Source: [Chlorobium] sp. 445 (GTDB taxonomy: Bacteria > Bacteroidota > Chlorobiia > Chlorobiales > Thermochlorobacteraceae). Taken from it: DNA of 45,411 bases. Location of the stretch: NCBI GenBank assembly GCA_002763895.1, contig NSLH01000021.1:1-45411 (forward strand), written 5' to 3'. Positions 19,245-28,204 of this stretch are shown piece after piece. How positions within the stretch are numbered: the stretch's first letter is position 1; every line of letters begins with the position of its first letter. Below the pieces are notes generated by a model that searched no databases, was not told the origin of the DNA, and saw only the letters and a program-made list of their open reading frames with translations. The position numbers and the translations under genes are program-made.

Positions 19245-20516
19245 ATGCCACAAGAACCGCTTTCGCTGCCTTCTACAAGTGAGCCTGTTGCAAAGGAACA
19301 TGCCCTTGACAATGGACAAGCTGGCGCTGCGCCCTCTCGTTTTGTAGAATACCTCAATGTGATTTACCCTTGGCGCAAGTTCATCGTGATTGGCACGCTC
19401 TTTTCTACACTTGTTGCCACTGTTATCAGTTTCCTCTTGCCAGAATGGTATAAGTCTTCTGCAACGATTCTTGTGCCACCACAAAGCGATCTTGTCGGTC
19501 TCACTCGACTTTTGGGCGGTGCCACAGGCTTCGGGGGCAATCTTGGCAGTGCCGCAGAAAGTGTTTTTGGTAAAAGCAAAACTGCTGACGATATCGATCG
19601 CTATGAAGCGATTTTTGATAGCCGCCGTTTGCGTCTTGCTGTCATTGAAAAATTTGACCTTGTGCGCCAATACGAATTTGATTCGCCTTCTACACGCGAA
19701 CCGATTAAAAAAACACTTGAGGAATTAGACAAAAATCTCATCTTCAAAAATAACCGCAACAACACCGTTACCATTACGGCGTATTTCAAAGGCGATTCAG
19801 TCAAAGCTGCAGAGATGGTTAATTATGTCGTAGCCCTCATTGATTCGATTAACCGTGAACTTGCAACCGAAAACGCACGATATCAGCGCAAGTTTATTGA
19901 AAAACGATATGCTGACGCACAAGCCGATCTCAAAGTAGCTGAAGAACGGCTCAATGAATTTCAGAAAACTTACCGTGTGGGTGAAGTGCGTGAGCAAGTT
20001 AAAGCAAGTTTGGAAGCCTCTGCACAGGTTGAAGCCTTAGCCGTGCAAAGCGAAGTAGAATACAATGTCTTGCGTCAAAGCCTGGGCGACCTTCACCCAG
20101 AAGTGTTGCAAGCACGCAGCAAAGCTGCTGAATTGCGCCGTCAAGCCAAGAAGTTTGAAGTCGGCGGCTTGAAGTCTGACCTCATCATTCCGCTTGCTAA
20201 GATGCCTGATTTGGGCATGGAGTATCTGCGGCTCTATCGTGATGTTTTACTTCACACCAAGATTGTAGAATTTCTCGTGCCGCAGTATGAACAAGCTAAA
20301 CTTCAAGAAGCACGCGACACACCAACGCTACTTGTGCTCGACCGAGGCAATGTACCAGAGTGGAAAGATCGCCCCAAGCGCCTGCTGATTATCTTAGGTG
20401 GCTTTTTTGCTGGGCTATTTCTTTCGCTCTCTTTTGTGATCTTTCAGCATGAAGCCGAAAAACTTTCAAGCGAACCATGGTTTCAACTTCTGCGCAAGAT
20501 GTTCAGCCTACGCTAA
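19245..20516 (+). CDS. Wzz-type polysaccharide chain-length/co-polymerase protein
   Basis: A 423-residue inner-membrane protein. After a 30-residue cytosolic N-terminus comes YPWRKFIVIGTLFSTLVATV (first helix), then the Wzz domain start LLPEWYKSSATILVPPQ. A long periplasmic coiled coil follows (about 205-300, with RYADAQADLKVAEERLNEFQ). The second helix is near the C-terminus (LLIILGGFFAGLFLSLSFVI), preceded by a Pro-containing PEWKDRPKR as in the family. It has no C-terminal tyrosine kinase domain. It sets chain length and links polymerase to the export channel. It overlaps the next gene by 40 bases, supporting an operon. Confidence 0.92.
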   Translation: MPQEPLSLPSTSEPVAKEHALDNGQAGAAPSRFVEYLNVIYPWRKFIVIGTLFSTLVATVISFLLPEWYKSSATILVPPQSDLVGLTRLLGGATGFGGNLGSAAESVFGKSKTADDIDRYEAIFDSRRLRLAVIEKFDLVRQYEFDSPSTREPIKKTLEELDKNLIFKNNRNNTVTITAYFKGDSVKAAEMVNYVVALIDSINRELATENARYQRKFIEKRYADAQADLKVAEERLNEFQKTYRVGEVREQVKASLEASAQVEALAVQSEVEYNVLRQSLGDLHPEVLQARSKAAELRRQAKKFEVGGLKSDLIIPLAKMPDLGMEYLRLYRDVLLHTKIVEFLVPQYEQAKLQEARDTPTLLVLDRGNVPEWKDRPKRLLIILGGFFAGLFLSLSFVIFQHEAEKLSSEPWFQLLRKMFSLR

Positions 20517-21916
20517 CGCCCACGCCTCGCCGCCAAGCGGCACTTTATGCTGCATTCTTTGTACTTGTTTTGATACTCGGAGCTATCGCTTACTTCAACA
20601 TCATCTTTGCCGTGCTGCTAGCTGGGGCTTTAGTGGTCGTGGGTTTCTTTCAAGCCTTTTCTTTTCGTATCCTGTTTTTGCTGCTGCTTGCTCTCTTTTT
20701 TCTTATTAGTCCTGCTATCCCACTCTCTGAAAAACACTTCAGCAAACCGATTGGCGGCGGCGGACTCTTTCTGCAAGATGCTGTGCTGCTGCTCTTCTTT
20801 GCCGTTGCACTCTTCGATTACCTCAAACAACCACGCCTGCCGCGCCCTTCACGCTGGACACGCCTTGAGCGACTTTTTGCCATCTACGCTATCATGTTTT
20901 TTGCATCAGCTATCTATGGCGCAATCAATCGCAATACGCTCACTTATCTTTTCGGCGACGTGCGCGATTTTCTCTATCTCTTGCTATTCTATGTTTATCT
21001 GCACTTTTTCAAAACAGATACCGATATTGCTTTTGCTCTCAACGCCTTGATTGGCGTGGGGTTCCTGTTTGCTGCTCTCAGTCTCATTGATGACATTCTC
21101 ATTCGCGGTTTTGTGCGATACAATTCTGGCATATCGTTTTTGCTTGTTGGCTCTACGCTCGCACTGATTGCAAAAATGCTCACGAGCAGGGGCACAACTC
21201 CGCTGCTGTCAACTTCTCTGGTGCTACTTGTCATGCTCGCTGGTCTACTGATTACCTTCACACGCGGACTTTATCTGGGGTTCTTTGCAGGCTTCGTTAT
21301 GATGCTCCTTGTCGTTGGATTCAGACGCTCTTTCAAATTTGCCATTGGCTTAGGTCTGCTTGCACTCGCTGCAGTTGGCACTACACTGGCATTAGGACTT
21401 TCACTTGACAATTTCATTTCGCTGACCACATATCGCGGCTCATCTGCTGTTGGCAATTTGGATGTCAGCAGTGCAGAACGCGTGCTTGAAGTCTTAGCCG
21501 TGCTCGATGAATTGCCCAATCACTGGCTCTTTGGAAAAGGCGCCGGGGCTACCGTTGCAGTCTATCGCTTTGGAGATAGCAACATCAAAGAAGGTATTGT
21601 GGAGTGGTGGTTTATTCACAACAACTACGCACAAGTCTTGCATAAGTCTGGCTGCTTAGGTCTGCTGATTTTTCTTATGCTTTGGATTGGCGCACTGCTT
21701 CAAGGTATTCGTTTGTTTCAGAGAGCGCCCTCGAGCACGGCACAAAGTATCTTGCTTGCCGCTGTGGGCACACTTACGGCTTATATGGTAACCTCAATTA
21801 CATCACCGGTGATGACTTACATCAACACGAATTTTGTCAATGCGCTGCTCTTTGCCTCAATCACATTTTTTGATCGACTTTGCTATGCGACTTCGCACAC
21901 TGACCGCCGGGATTGA
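20477..21916 (+). CDS. O-antigen polymerase/ligase-like membrane protein (Wzy/WaaL family)
   Basis: A 479-residue protein with about eleven or twelve membrane helices. The O-antigen ligase domain is visible as LLITFTRGLYLGFFAGFVMM (conserved Arg after a Thr/Ser-rich helix end). A large periplasmic loop follows, with LFGKGAGATVAVYRFGD and the motif HNNYAQVLHKSGCLGLL, where the His and the G-x-x-G-L/I are typical of the Wzy/WaaL superfamily. Given its place between the chain-length protein and glycosyltransferases, a polymerase (Wzy) role is more likely than lipid A ligation. It overlaps both neighbours. Confidence 0.88.
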   Translation: MVSTSAQDVQPTLTPTPRRQAALYAAFFVLVLILGAIAYFNIIFAVLLAGALVVVGFFQAFSFRILFLLLLALFFLISPAIPLSEKHFSKPIGGGGLFLQDAVLLLFFAVALFDYLKQPRLPRPSRWTRLERLFAIYAIMFFASAIYGAINRNTLTYLFGDVRDFLYLLLFYVYLHFFKTDTDIAFALNALIGVGFLFAALSLIDDILIRGFVRYNSGISFLLVGSTLALIAKMLTSRGTTPLLSTSLVLLVMLAGLLITFTRGLYLGFFAGFVMMLLVVGFRRSFKFAIGLGLLALAAVGTTLALGLSLDNFISLTTYRGSSAVGNLDVSSAERVLEVLAVLDELPNHWLFGKGAGATVAVYRFGDSNIKEGIVEWWFIHNNYAQVLHKSGCLGLLIFLMLWIGALLQGIRLFQRAPSSTAQSILLAAVGTLTAYMVTSITSPVMTYINTNFVNALLFASITFFDRLCYATSHTDRRD

Positions 21917-22583
21917 TACCAACATTCGCTATTTGCCTGTGCTGCATGAACTCCAACAACAGTCACACTACACTACACTCTTAGAAGTTGGCAGTGGCTC
22001 GGAAGGCATTGCACGCTTTGTTAAGCATTCTGTCGTCGGTGCAGATGTTCACTTTCCAACACCACCGCTTCCGAATTTGCAAACAGTAGCGCTCACGGAT
22101 GTTCATCTGCCTTTTACAGATTGCTCATTTGATGTAGTTGTCTCTACAGATACACTCGAGCATATTGTGCCACATCAGCGCGCAACAATGGTCTCAGAAC
22201 TGATTCGTGTGTCGAAGCAGCGCCTTTTTCTTGCTGTACCAACAGGCAAGCATGCAGCTGAACAGGACAAAAAACTCGATGCGCTTTACGCTCACAAACA
22301 CGGCAAGCGAGATTCCTTTCTCATTGAACACGTCGCGTATGGCTTACCAACAGTGGCGGAGATTCAAGCCTACCTTGCGCACGCCTTGCATGTGCATCAA
22401 CGGCGCGCACAGATTCGTGTGCAGAAAAATTACAATCTCTGCATACGCGAACTTGAAATGCGCCTCTGGCTTAATCCTTCAGCGCTGGCGCAGCGACTCT
22501 TTGAGTACATCAAAATTTTTCCTTGCTCTACAAGTGCCTTTCCTTCGGTGAGTGCTATCGTCGCCTCTTTATCGTTGAGATAG
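21885..22583 (+). CDS. SAM-dependent class I methyltransferase in the polysaccharide cluster
   Basis: The likely start is the ATG at 21885 (MRLRTLTAGIDTNIRYLPVL), 32 bases inside the polymerase gene. Motif I is LLEVGSGSEGIARF (SAM-binding Gly-rich loop). Acidic loop residues follow in VVGADVHF, and a Methyltransf_11-type motif is VVVSTDTLEHIVPHQR. The C-terminal 90 residues are not recognised and may hold an acceptor-binding part (RIQKNYN-like basic segment, then hydrophobic end). It probably methylates a sugar or chain end of the exported polysaccharide, but the acceptor is unknown. Length is 232 residues. Confidence 0.8.
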   Translation: MRLRTLTAGIDTNIRYLPVLHELQQQSHYTTLLEVGSGSEGIARFVKHSVVGADVHFPTPPLPNLQTVALTDVHLPFTDCSFDVVVSTDTLEHIVPHQRATMVSELIRVSKQRLFLAVPTGKHAAEQDKKLDALYAHKHGKRDSFLIEHVAYGLPTVAEIQAYLAHALHVHQRRAQIRVQKNYNLCIRELEMRLWLNPSALAQRLFEYIKIFPCSTSAFPSVSAIVASLSLR

Positions 22584-22590
22584 AATCAGA

Positions 22591-23847
22591 ATGAAAATTT
22601 TGGTTATCACGCCATACTTACCTTATGCGAATGCTCCGCACGGCGGCAGTGCTATTCTCTTTACGCTGCTGCGTGAACTTGTGCAATCGCATCAAATTTT
22701 TTGGCAACGATGTATGAGCCGGATGAAGTCGCAAAACTCGATGAAGTCAAAACACTCTTTGAGCTTGTTTGCGCCGTACCCAAACGTGAAAGCGCTCTTG
22801 TGGCAATCCAAGCACGGCGGTCTTCTTTGGGTGGCTACCTAAAGACGCTGCGCACACTGTTGGTGAGCACCGCACAGTATGCAGCAACATTTTTCGGCAT
22901 TTATGCGCGAGCGTACCCCGACCAAAAAGCATTTTTGCAGCGCACCGTGCAGGCAATTGCAGCAGTTCAACCTGACATTATTCAGATTGAATATGGCTAT
23001 TTTTGTCGGCTCTTTGCGCGTAGGCTTGCACCTTATGGCGTGACGGTAGGTGTGGCACACGATGTGGAGTTCAAGCCAGCGCTTCGAATGGCGCTTGCCA
23101 CAAAGGGGCTTGATAGACTTGCAGCATGGATGCGTTATGCTTTTATTCGTCGTGCTGAACTCAAAGCATACCGATATGTGAGAAAAGTCTATGCACTCTC
23201 GGCGTTCGATGCCAAGTTACTGCGCGATGCTGCACCTTCACTTTCTGTTGGGGTGCGCCGCTCCAGCGTTGATACCCCGAGTTTTTGATGTGCGCACTTG
23301 CCATCGTGAAAACAACATGATTTTGTTTGTTGGCGCACTCTATCGCCCTGAAAATTTGTCAGCGGTGCATTTCTTAATCGACGACGTGATGCCCATTGTA
23401 TGGGAAAAAGTACCACAGGCGCATGTGCATTTGGTCGGTGCTGGTGCTAGCCATGACTTTTTGCAGCACGTTCAAGGATTGCCTGTTGTGGTGCATGGCT
23501 ATCAGGAACGGTTGGCAGATTTTTACATGCGCGCCACACTTGCAGTTGTACCGCTTTTTGTAGGTGGCGGCATTATTGTCAAACTTTTGGATGCGCTGGC
23601 TTATGGTGTGCCCACTGTGGCAAGTTCTATTGCAAACGAAGGCGTTGGTGCTATGCCCGAGCGCGATATTTTGATTGCCGATGATGCCGTGACATTTGCA
23701 CAGCAAATTCTCTTTTTGCTGCAGTCACCTGAGCGGCGCACCTTACTTTCTGAACATGCTTACGCATTTGTGCGTCAAGCCTTTAACGCTCAAGAAAGTG
23801 CTGCGCAACTTATCGCAGATTATGCTGCTTTGCTTGTCAAATCTTAA
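22591..23847 (+). CDS. Glycosyltransferase family 4; frame interrupted twice
   Basis: Joined across two breaks this is an ordinary GT4 protein of about 418 residues. It has an N-terminal Rossmann half (MKILVITPYLPYANAPHGGS, then PDIIQIEYGYFCRLFARRL) and a C-terminal half with ILFVGALYRPENLSAVHFLI and the donor-site region PLFVGGGIIVKLLDALAYG. Break 1 is a T6 run at 22697-22702, where seven T's restore FLATMYEPDE. Break 2 is a T5 run at 23282-23286, where four T's give VDTPSFDVRT. Both are homopolymer-length changes. The usual EGxGLxxLEAMA is replaced by GGGIIVKLLDALA, common in the subgroup that includes this architecture. It probably transfers a sugar onto the lipid-linked repeat unit. Confidence 0.85.
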
Positions 23848-23866
23848 CCTGCAACCCAAATCCAGC

Positions 23867-24844
23867 ATGAATAGCACGGCGCCCGATGTCTCTGTCTTGA
23901 TTGCAAATTGGAACGGGGAGCACATTTTGCCGCGCTGTCTTGACTCAATTTATCAGCATACACAACAAGTTTCATTTGAAATCGTGCTCTGCGATGATGC
24001 CTCGACCGATGCAAGCCTCGAACTTGTGCAGCGCAATTTTCCACAGGTCAAAGTACTTGTCAATGCGCGCAATCTCGGCTATGCTGCTACTACAAACCGC
24101 GCCATGACACTCGCCTCTGGTCGATATTTTCTTCTGCTTAACAACGATGCCATGTTTGAAAATAATGTGCTCTTAGAGTTTGTACGATTTATGGATGCAA
24201 CACCAGAGGCAGGTATTTGCGGCGGCTTGCTTCTCAATCCTGATGGCTCGCACCAACATTCATTTGGGGCGTTTCCTTCACCTTTTGCTGCATTTGCCGA
24301 ACTCTTCTGGCTCCGACGCTTATTTCCCTTCTTGCCACCAACGCATCTTGGGACTGTGCCACGCACCCTCACACGCGCCTATCCTGTGCCTATGGTGGTC
24401 GGCACAAACCTGTTCATTCGCGCAAGCCTTGCTCACGCACTTTCACTCTACGATGAACAGTTCGTAGCGTATTTCGAGGATAGCGACCTGTGCTATCGTG
24501 CTTGGCGTGCAGGCTGGAAAGTCTTTTTCGTGCCTTCCGCACGGCTTACCCATTTGTTTAGTTACTCCTACGGCGGCGAGACACCCGAAAAAGTCAAGCG
24601 CCAAATGGAACGGTTTCTGCTTGGACTCTCACGCTTTTGCTACAAACATTACTTACCTGCTAAGGCATACCTGACGCTGCGGCTCTATCGCTGGCTCTTT
24701 TTCAAGACATGGCTCATGCTGCGACTCAAACGCCATTTTGCACACAAAGCCCGACAGTCTGCGCTCGAACTTGAGATTTTTCGCAACCGCTTTGGATTTT
24801 ATTTTCTCAAAACTTTGACACAGCCATCAGCAACTCACCCATGA
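23867..24844 (+). CDS. Glycosyltransferase family 2 (rhamnosyltransferase-like)
   Basis: Start chosen at the ATG at 23867 (MNSTAPDVSVLIANWNGEHI), 19 bases after the preceding GT4 gene. The open frame extends further upstream but overlaps that gene. The GT-A fold shows DDASTDASLELVQ (nucleotide-binding Asp), NARNLGYAATTNRAM, the DxD-equivalent LLLNNDAMF, and the acceptor/catalytic region YFEDSDLCYRAWRAGWK. These match the GT2 subgroup with dTDP-rhamnosyltransferases and WcaA-like enzymes. The C-terminal 90 residues are basic with amphipathic helices, suiting membrane association. The frame is intact, 325 residues. Sugar specificity is unknown. Confidence 0.9.
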   Translation: MNSTAPDVSVLIANWNGEHILPRCLDSIYQHTQQVSFEIVLCDDASTDASLELVQRNFPQVKVLVNARNLGYAATTNRAMTLASGRYFLLLNNDAMFENNVLLEFVRFMDATPEAGICGGLLLNPDGSHQHSFGAFPSPFAAFAELFWLRRLFPFLPPTHLGTVPRTLTRAYPVPMVVGTNLFIRASLAHALSLYDEQFVAYFEDSDLCYRAWRAGWKVFFVPSARLTHLFSYSYGGETPEKVKRQMERFLLGLSRFCYKHYLPAKAYLTLRLYRWLFFKTWLMLRLKRHFAHKARQSALELEIFRNRFGFYFLKTLTQPSATHP

Positions 24845-24851
24845 CAGTCAG

Positions 24852-25759
24852 ATGAAAGTCTGCGTGCTACTTTCTACATACAACGGCGAAACCTATCTGG
24901 CTGAACAGTTGGAGAGCATCTTTCGTCAAAAGCAGGTTGCGCTCTCGCTTTATGTGCGCGACGATGGCTCACAAGACCGCACTTGGCAGATTCTCTCCGA
25001 TTATGCCCAGCGGTATGCGAACCTTCGACTCTTTCGTGGCGAAAATCTCGGTGCTGCAAAAGTTTTTTTTGGCTTTTGGAGCATGCCGATGCTGAGGCAG
25101 ATTACTTTAGCTTTAGCGATCAAGATGATGTGTGGCACTCTGACAAACTCTCTCGTGCCCTTGCCTATCTTTCACAAGCCGATGGCACAGCGCCTTTGCT
25201 TTACTTTTCACGCTTTGAGATTGTTGACACACAACTCAGGCACTTGGCATATTCACCTCATGCACAACGCCTGGGGTTTGCTAATGCACTCGTACAAAAT
25301 CAAGCCACCGGCTGCACGATGGTCTTCAATCGCGCTTTGCGGTCGCTGATTCTATCTGCCTTGCCTGAACGCACGATTATGCACGACTGGTGGATTTATC
25401 TTGTTGCCTCTGCTTTCGGCACCTTGCTCTATGATGAGACACCCACACTTAAATACCGCCAACATGCACAGAATGCCATTGGTACTTCAGTTACACTTTT
25501 GGGCAAAATGCAGCGGCATTGGAAAAGTTTGACACAGGGCAATAGCCGCATTTTCCGATTAAGCCAGCAAGCTCATGAATTCGAGAAGTGTTTTGGTGCA
25601 AAACTTGCCGCACGAGAAAGCCGTATCTTGCAGCGTTTTTTGCAGTCTAAACAGCAGTTTTCTGCACGTATTGGGTATCTCTTGACAGGTGAAGCGCTTC
25701 GGCAGTCTTTTCTTGACAATGTGATTCTCAAAACCGTCATTGCGCTAAACCGATACTGA
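24852..25759 (+). CDS. Glycosyltransferase family 2 (DQDD type); frame interrupted
   Basis: The N-terminus MKVCVLLSTYNGETYLAEQL with RDDGSQDRTWQIL is a standard GT2 start. The continuation FFWLLEHADAEADYFSFSDQ then DDVWHSDKL is in another frame. FSDQDDVW is the hallmark of the subgroup of rhamnosyl/glycosyltransferases acting on rhamnans and O-antigens. The C-terminal half has MHDWWIYLVASAFGTLLYD, the matching conserved HDWW motif. The break is a T8 run at 25063-25070, where nine (or six) T's restore the frame. The joined protein is about 302 residues. It overlaps the next gene's start by one base. Confidence 0.87.
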
Positions 25760-26949
25760 TGCGCAAACCGAAGATTCTGCATATCATCACCGTGTTTAGT
25801 GTCGGTGGCGCTACTGAAGGCGTTGTAGCTTTAGCCTGCGGCTTACAAAAGAAAGGCTATGATGTTGAAATTGCAACGGGTCCGAACGTTGCATCTGAAG
25901 GGGATTTATTTAGCGAAGCACGCACCTTAGGGCTGCGTGTTACGGTCTTTCCTGACCTTGTCAAAGAAGTTAGCCCATTGCACGACTTGCGCGCCTTTCT
26001 TGACCTCTACGATTTCATTTGCTCGCGTAAGTTTGACATTGTGCACACGCACACAGCGAAAGCGGGCATCTTAGGTCGCTTTGCTGCAGCTCTGGCTGGC
26101 GTGCCACTCACCTTTCACACTTTGCATTTACTTTCTTTTACAGCGCATCAACCTGCTGCTTTGCGTCGACTTTTCCTTTTGCTTGAACGCTGGGCAGCGC
26201 GTTATACCACACATTTTACCAGTGTCTCGCAAACCATGATTGAAACACATCTTGCCAACGCAATTGGCAGAAGAGAGCAATACTCCGTCGTGCGTAGTGG
26301 CTTGCATGATTCATTTTTCATGCCCATTCCTGATGTCAGACAACTCAAAAAGCACTATGCAAACAAGTTTGGCTTTGCTGAGAGTGATTTCATTGTCTCT
26401 AAAATCTCACGACTGACGAAGCTCAAAGGTCATCAATTTCTCATTGATGCTATGCCACGCATTTTGGCAGCAGTGCCTTCAGCGAAGTTTCTCTTCATTG
26501 GTGGTGGCGATTTTGAGCCTCAGCTTCGCCAATACATCGCAGCGTGTGGGCTTACTTCGGCGGTGCGCTTTGTGGGTGTTGTACCACCTGCGGAAGTTGC
26601 ACGCCTTGTTGCTATTAGCGATGTGATTGTCCATACCTCTCTGCATGAGGGTTTAGCACGTGTCATTCAGGAAGCAATGGCAATGGCAAAGCCAATTGTT
26701 TGTTTCAATCTCGACGGGGCCTCAGAGATGATTCGTGATGGTGAAAATGGGTTTCTCATTCCTGCTTCGCCTGTTACACCGCAGACAATTGAGCAATTGG
26801 CAGAAAAAATCATTTTGCTGGCGCATCACGCTGACTTGCGTCTTGCTTTGGGGCAAGCCTCTGTGCAGCGCGCTTATGCTGAGTTTACAAACGCCGCTAT
26901 GACACATGCAATCGAGCAGCTTTACCTTCGGTGCTGGCACGAGTGTTAG
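25759..26949 (+). CDS. Glycosyltransferase family 4
   Basis: An intact 396-residue GT4 enzyme. The N-terminal Rossmann domain begins ILHIITVFSVGGATEGVVAL (acceptor-side Gly loop) and includes FDIVHTHTAKAGILGRFAAA. The C-terminal domain has KISRLTKLKGHQFLIDAMPR, FIGGGDFEPQLRQYI, and the donor-site motif HEGLARVIQEAMAMAKPIV with the E-x7-E pair of retaining GT4 enzymes. This pattern (VHTHTAKAGILGR) is common in enzymes adding the first sugars in capsule synthesis (for example WcaL or EpsD-type), but the sugar is unknown. Last gene of the polysaccharide run; its ATG overlaps the previous stop (TGATG). Confidence 0.92.
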   Translation: MRKPKILHIITVFSVGGATEGVVALACGLQKKGYDVEIATGPNVASEGDLFSEARTLGLRVTVFPDLVKEVSPLHDLRAFLDLYDFICSRKFDIVHTHTAKAGILGRFAAALAGVPLTFHTLHLLSFTAHQPAALRRLFLLLERWAARYTTHFTSVSQTMIETHLANAIGRREQYSVVRSGLHDSFFMPIPDVRQLKKHYANKFGFAESDFIVSKISRLTKLKGHQFLIDAMPRILAAVPSAKFLFIGGGDFEPQLRQYIAACGLTSAVRFVGVVPPAEVARLVAISDVIVHTSLHEGLARVIQEAMAMAKPIVCFNLDGASEMIRDGENGFLIPASPVTPQTIEQLAEKIILLAHHADLRLALGQASVQRAYAEFTNAAMTHAIEQLYLRCWHEC

Positions 26950-27002
26950 CAAACAGGCTCTCCAAGCATACCGCACTCATGCCAAAACAGATGATTTGCT
27001 GT

Positions 27003-27033
27003 TTTGCAATCCGAAAGAATCGCTGTATCTTTG
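27003..27033 (+). promoter_or_regulatory. Bacteroidetes/Chlorobi-type promoter of rpsT
   Basis: TTTG at 27003-27006 (-33 box), exactly 19 bases, then TATCTTTG at 27026-27033 (-7 box). This matches the TTTG-N19-TAnnTTTG consensus known for the Bacteroidetes primary sigma factor. Transcription would begin near 27040, leaving a leader of about 48 bases before rpsT. Confidence 0.65.
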
Positions 27034-27087
27034 GCGCTCAATTTTTTGAATGTCTTTACATCAAATTTGAAACGATAACGCTGAACT

Positions 27088-27375
27088 ATGCCACAGCATA
27101 AGTCCGCTGAAAAACGTGTACGCCAGTCCAAGCGTCGCAACGCCTATAACCGCGCTCGGAAAAAAGAGGCGAAACAGTTGATTAAAACCGTTGCACGTCT
27201 TGCTGCAAGCAATGCGCCAAAGGAAGAACTTGAAAAAGCGCTGCGTGCAGCGACCCAAAAGCTCGATCGCATTGCCGCTAAAGGCGTGATTCACAAAAAC
27301 AAAGCTGCTCGCCAAAAATCGGCGCTCGCGAAACTGGTCAACCGTCGCACCCAATCAGCCAGCGCTTCAGCGTAA
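27088..27375 (+). CDS. rpsT: 30S ribosomal protein S20
   Basis: A 95-residue, very basic helical protein. The N-terminus [20 protein letters not shown] and the segment [20 protein letters not shown] are the classic bS20 signatures for binding 16S rRNA helices near the body of the 30S subunit. Length fits the family (85-95). It has its own promoter and a short leader. The Ala/Ser-rich C-terminus (SASASA) is not unusual. ruvA follows 75 bases later on the same strand. Confidence 0.97.
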   Translation: MPQHKSAEKRVRQSKRRNAYNRARKKEAKQLIKTVARLAASNAPKEELEKALRAATQKLDRIAAKGVIHKNKAARQKSALAKLVNRRTQSASASA

Positions 27376-27450
27376 AGTCGGCATAGTGCTCTTGAGGTGC
27401 CTGTCTTACGCCCTGTTGCTACGTTTATTTCATCTTAACTTGCCGCTCTC

Positions 27451-28047
27451 ATGATTGCCTACCTGATTGGCACGCTGACCGACAAATCGCCGACAGAGGT
27501 AACGATGGAAGTAGGCGGCATTGGCTTTAGTGCGAGTATTTCAGCAAATACCTATGCGGAATTACCAGAGCTCAATCAGACGGTCAAATTGCTTACTTAT
27601 CTTTATGTGCGTGATGATGCCTTTCAACTCTATGGTTTTGCTCGCGAAGAAGAACGTGTGATCTTTAAGCTGCTAATTAGCGTTGGCGGTGTCGGACCCA
27701 AAATGGCGCAAACCATTCTTTCTGGCATGGACGTTGGGGCACTGCGTGAAGCCATTATTGGCAATCACCTTGCTGCGCTGACGCGCATTTCAGGCGTAGG
27801 CAGAAAAACTGCAGAGCGCATCATTTTGGAACTACGCGATAAACTTACCAAATTAGATTTAAAACCAACGCCAATCGGTGTTCAAAGCGACTTGCAGCAA
27901 GCCCGAAGTGATGCGTATTCTGCACTTTTAGCACTTGGCTTTGCAAAGCCTGTTGCCGAAAAAGCCATGCGTGCCGCCATCGCTGAAGCACCGAATGCAA
28001 AAACCGATGAACTTGTGCGCCTCGCTCTAAAGTACGCACAGAAGTGA
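27451..28047 (+). CDS. ruvA: Holliday junction DNA helicase subunit RuvA
   Basis: A 198-residue junction-binding protein that loads the RuvB motor. Domain I (OB fold) is MIAYLIGTLTDKSPTEVTME through YLYVRDDAFQLYGF. Domain II has the two helix-hairpin-helix motifs: LLISVGGVGPKMAQTIL and LTRISGVGRKTAERIILELR. Domain III (about 150-198) has the usual RSDAYSALLALGFAKPVAEK and contacts RuvB. The length is typical. ruvB and ruvC are not nearby, which is common in this phylum. It may be read from the rpsT promoter. Confidence 0.97.
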   Translation: MIAYLIGTLTDKSPTEVTMEVGGIGFSASISANTYAELPELNQTVKLLTYLYVRDDAFQLYGFAREEERVIFKLLISVGGVGPKMAQTILSGMDVGALREAIIGNHLAALTRISGVGRKTAERIILELRDKLTKLDLKPTPIGVQSDLQQARSDAYSALLALGFAKPVAEKAMRAAIAEAPNAKTDELVRLALKYAQK

Positions 28048-28204
28048 TAGCCCTTAAGTCTTCAACTTTAGATGTCAAAAAGCCACTCATAAATCTGCCG
28101 GCGGTTTAGTAACTTACGCCGTAAGCCATAAGCTTAGAGCGCAATTTGCGCCACAGACACTGCAGGATGAAAATACACCGAGTTTAACACTTTTGATTTA
28201 ATCA

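Noticed and set aside
22591-23847. Three separate small glycosyltransferase genes
   Set aside because: The three pieces are consecutive parts of one GT4 fold and join by one-base changes in T runs.
18360-25070. Programmed ribosomal frameshifting in the SLBB and glycosyltransferase genes
   Set aside because: The breaks differ in direction and site, lack a shared slippery heptamer with downstream structure, and similar breaks occur in folC and ptsI where no programmed shift is known.
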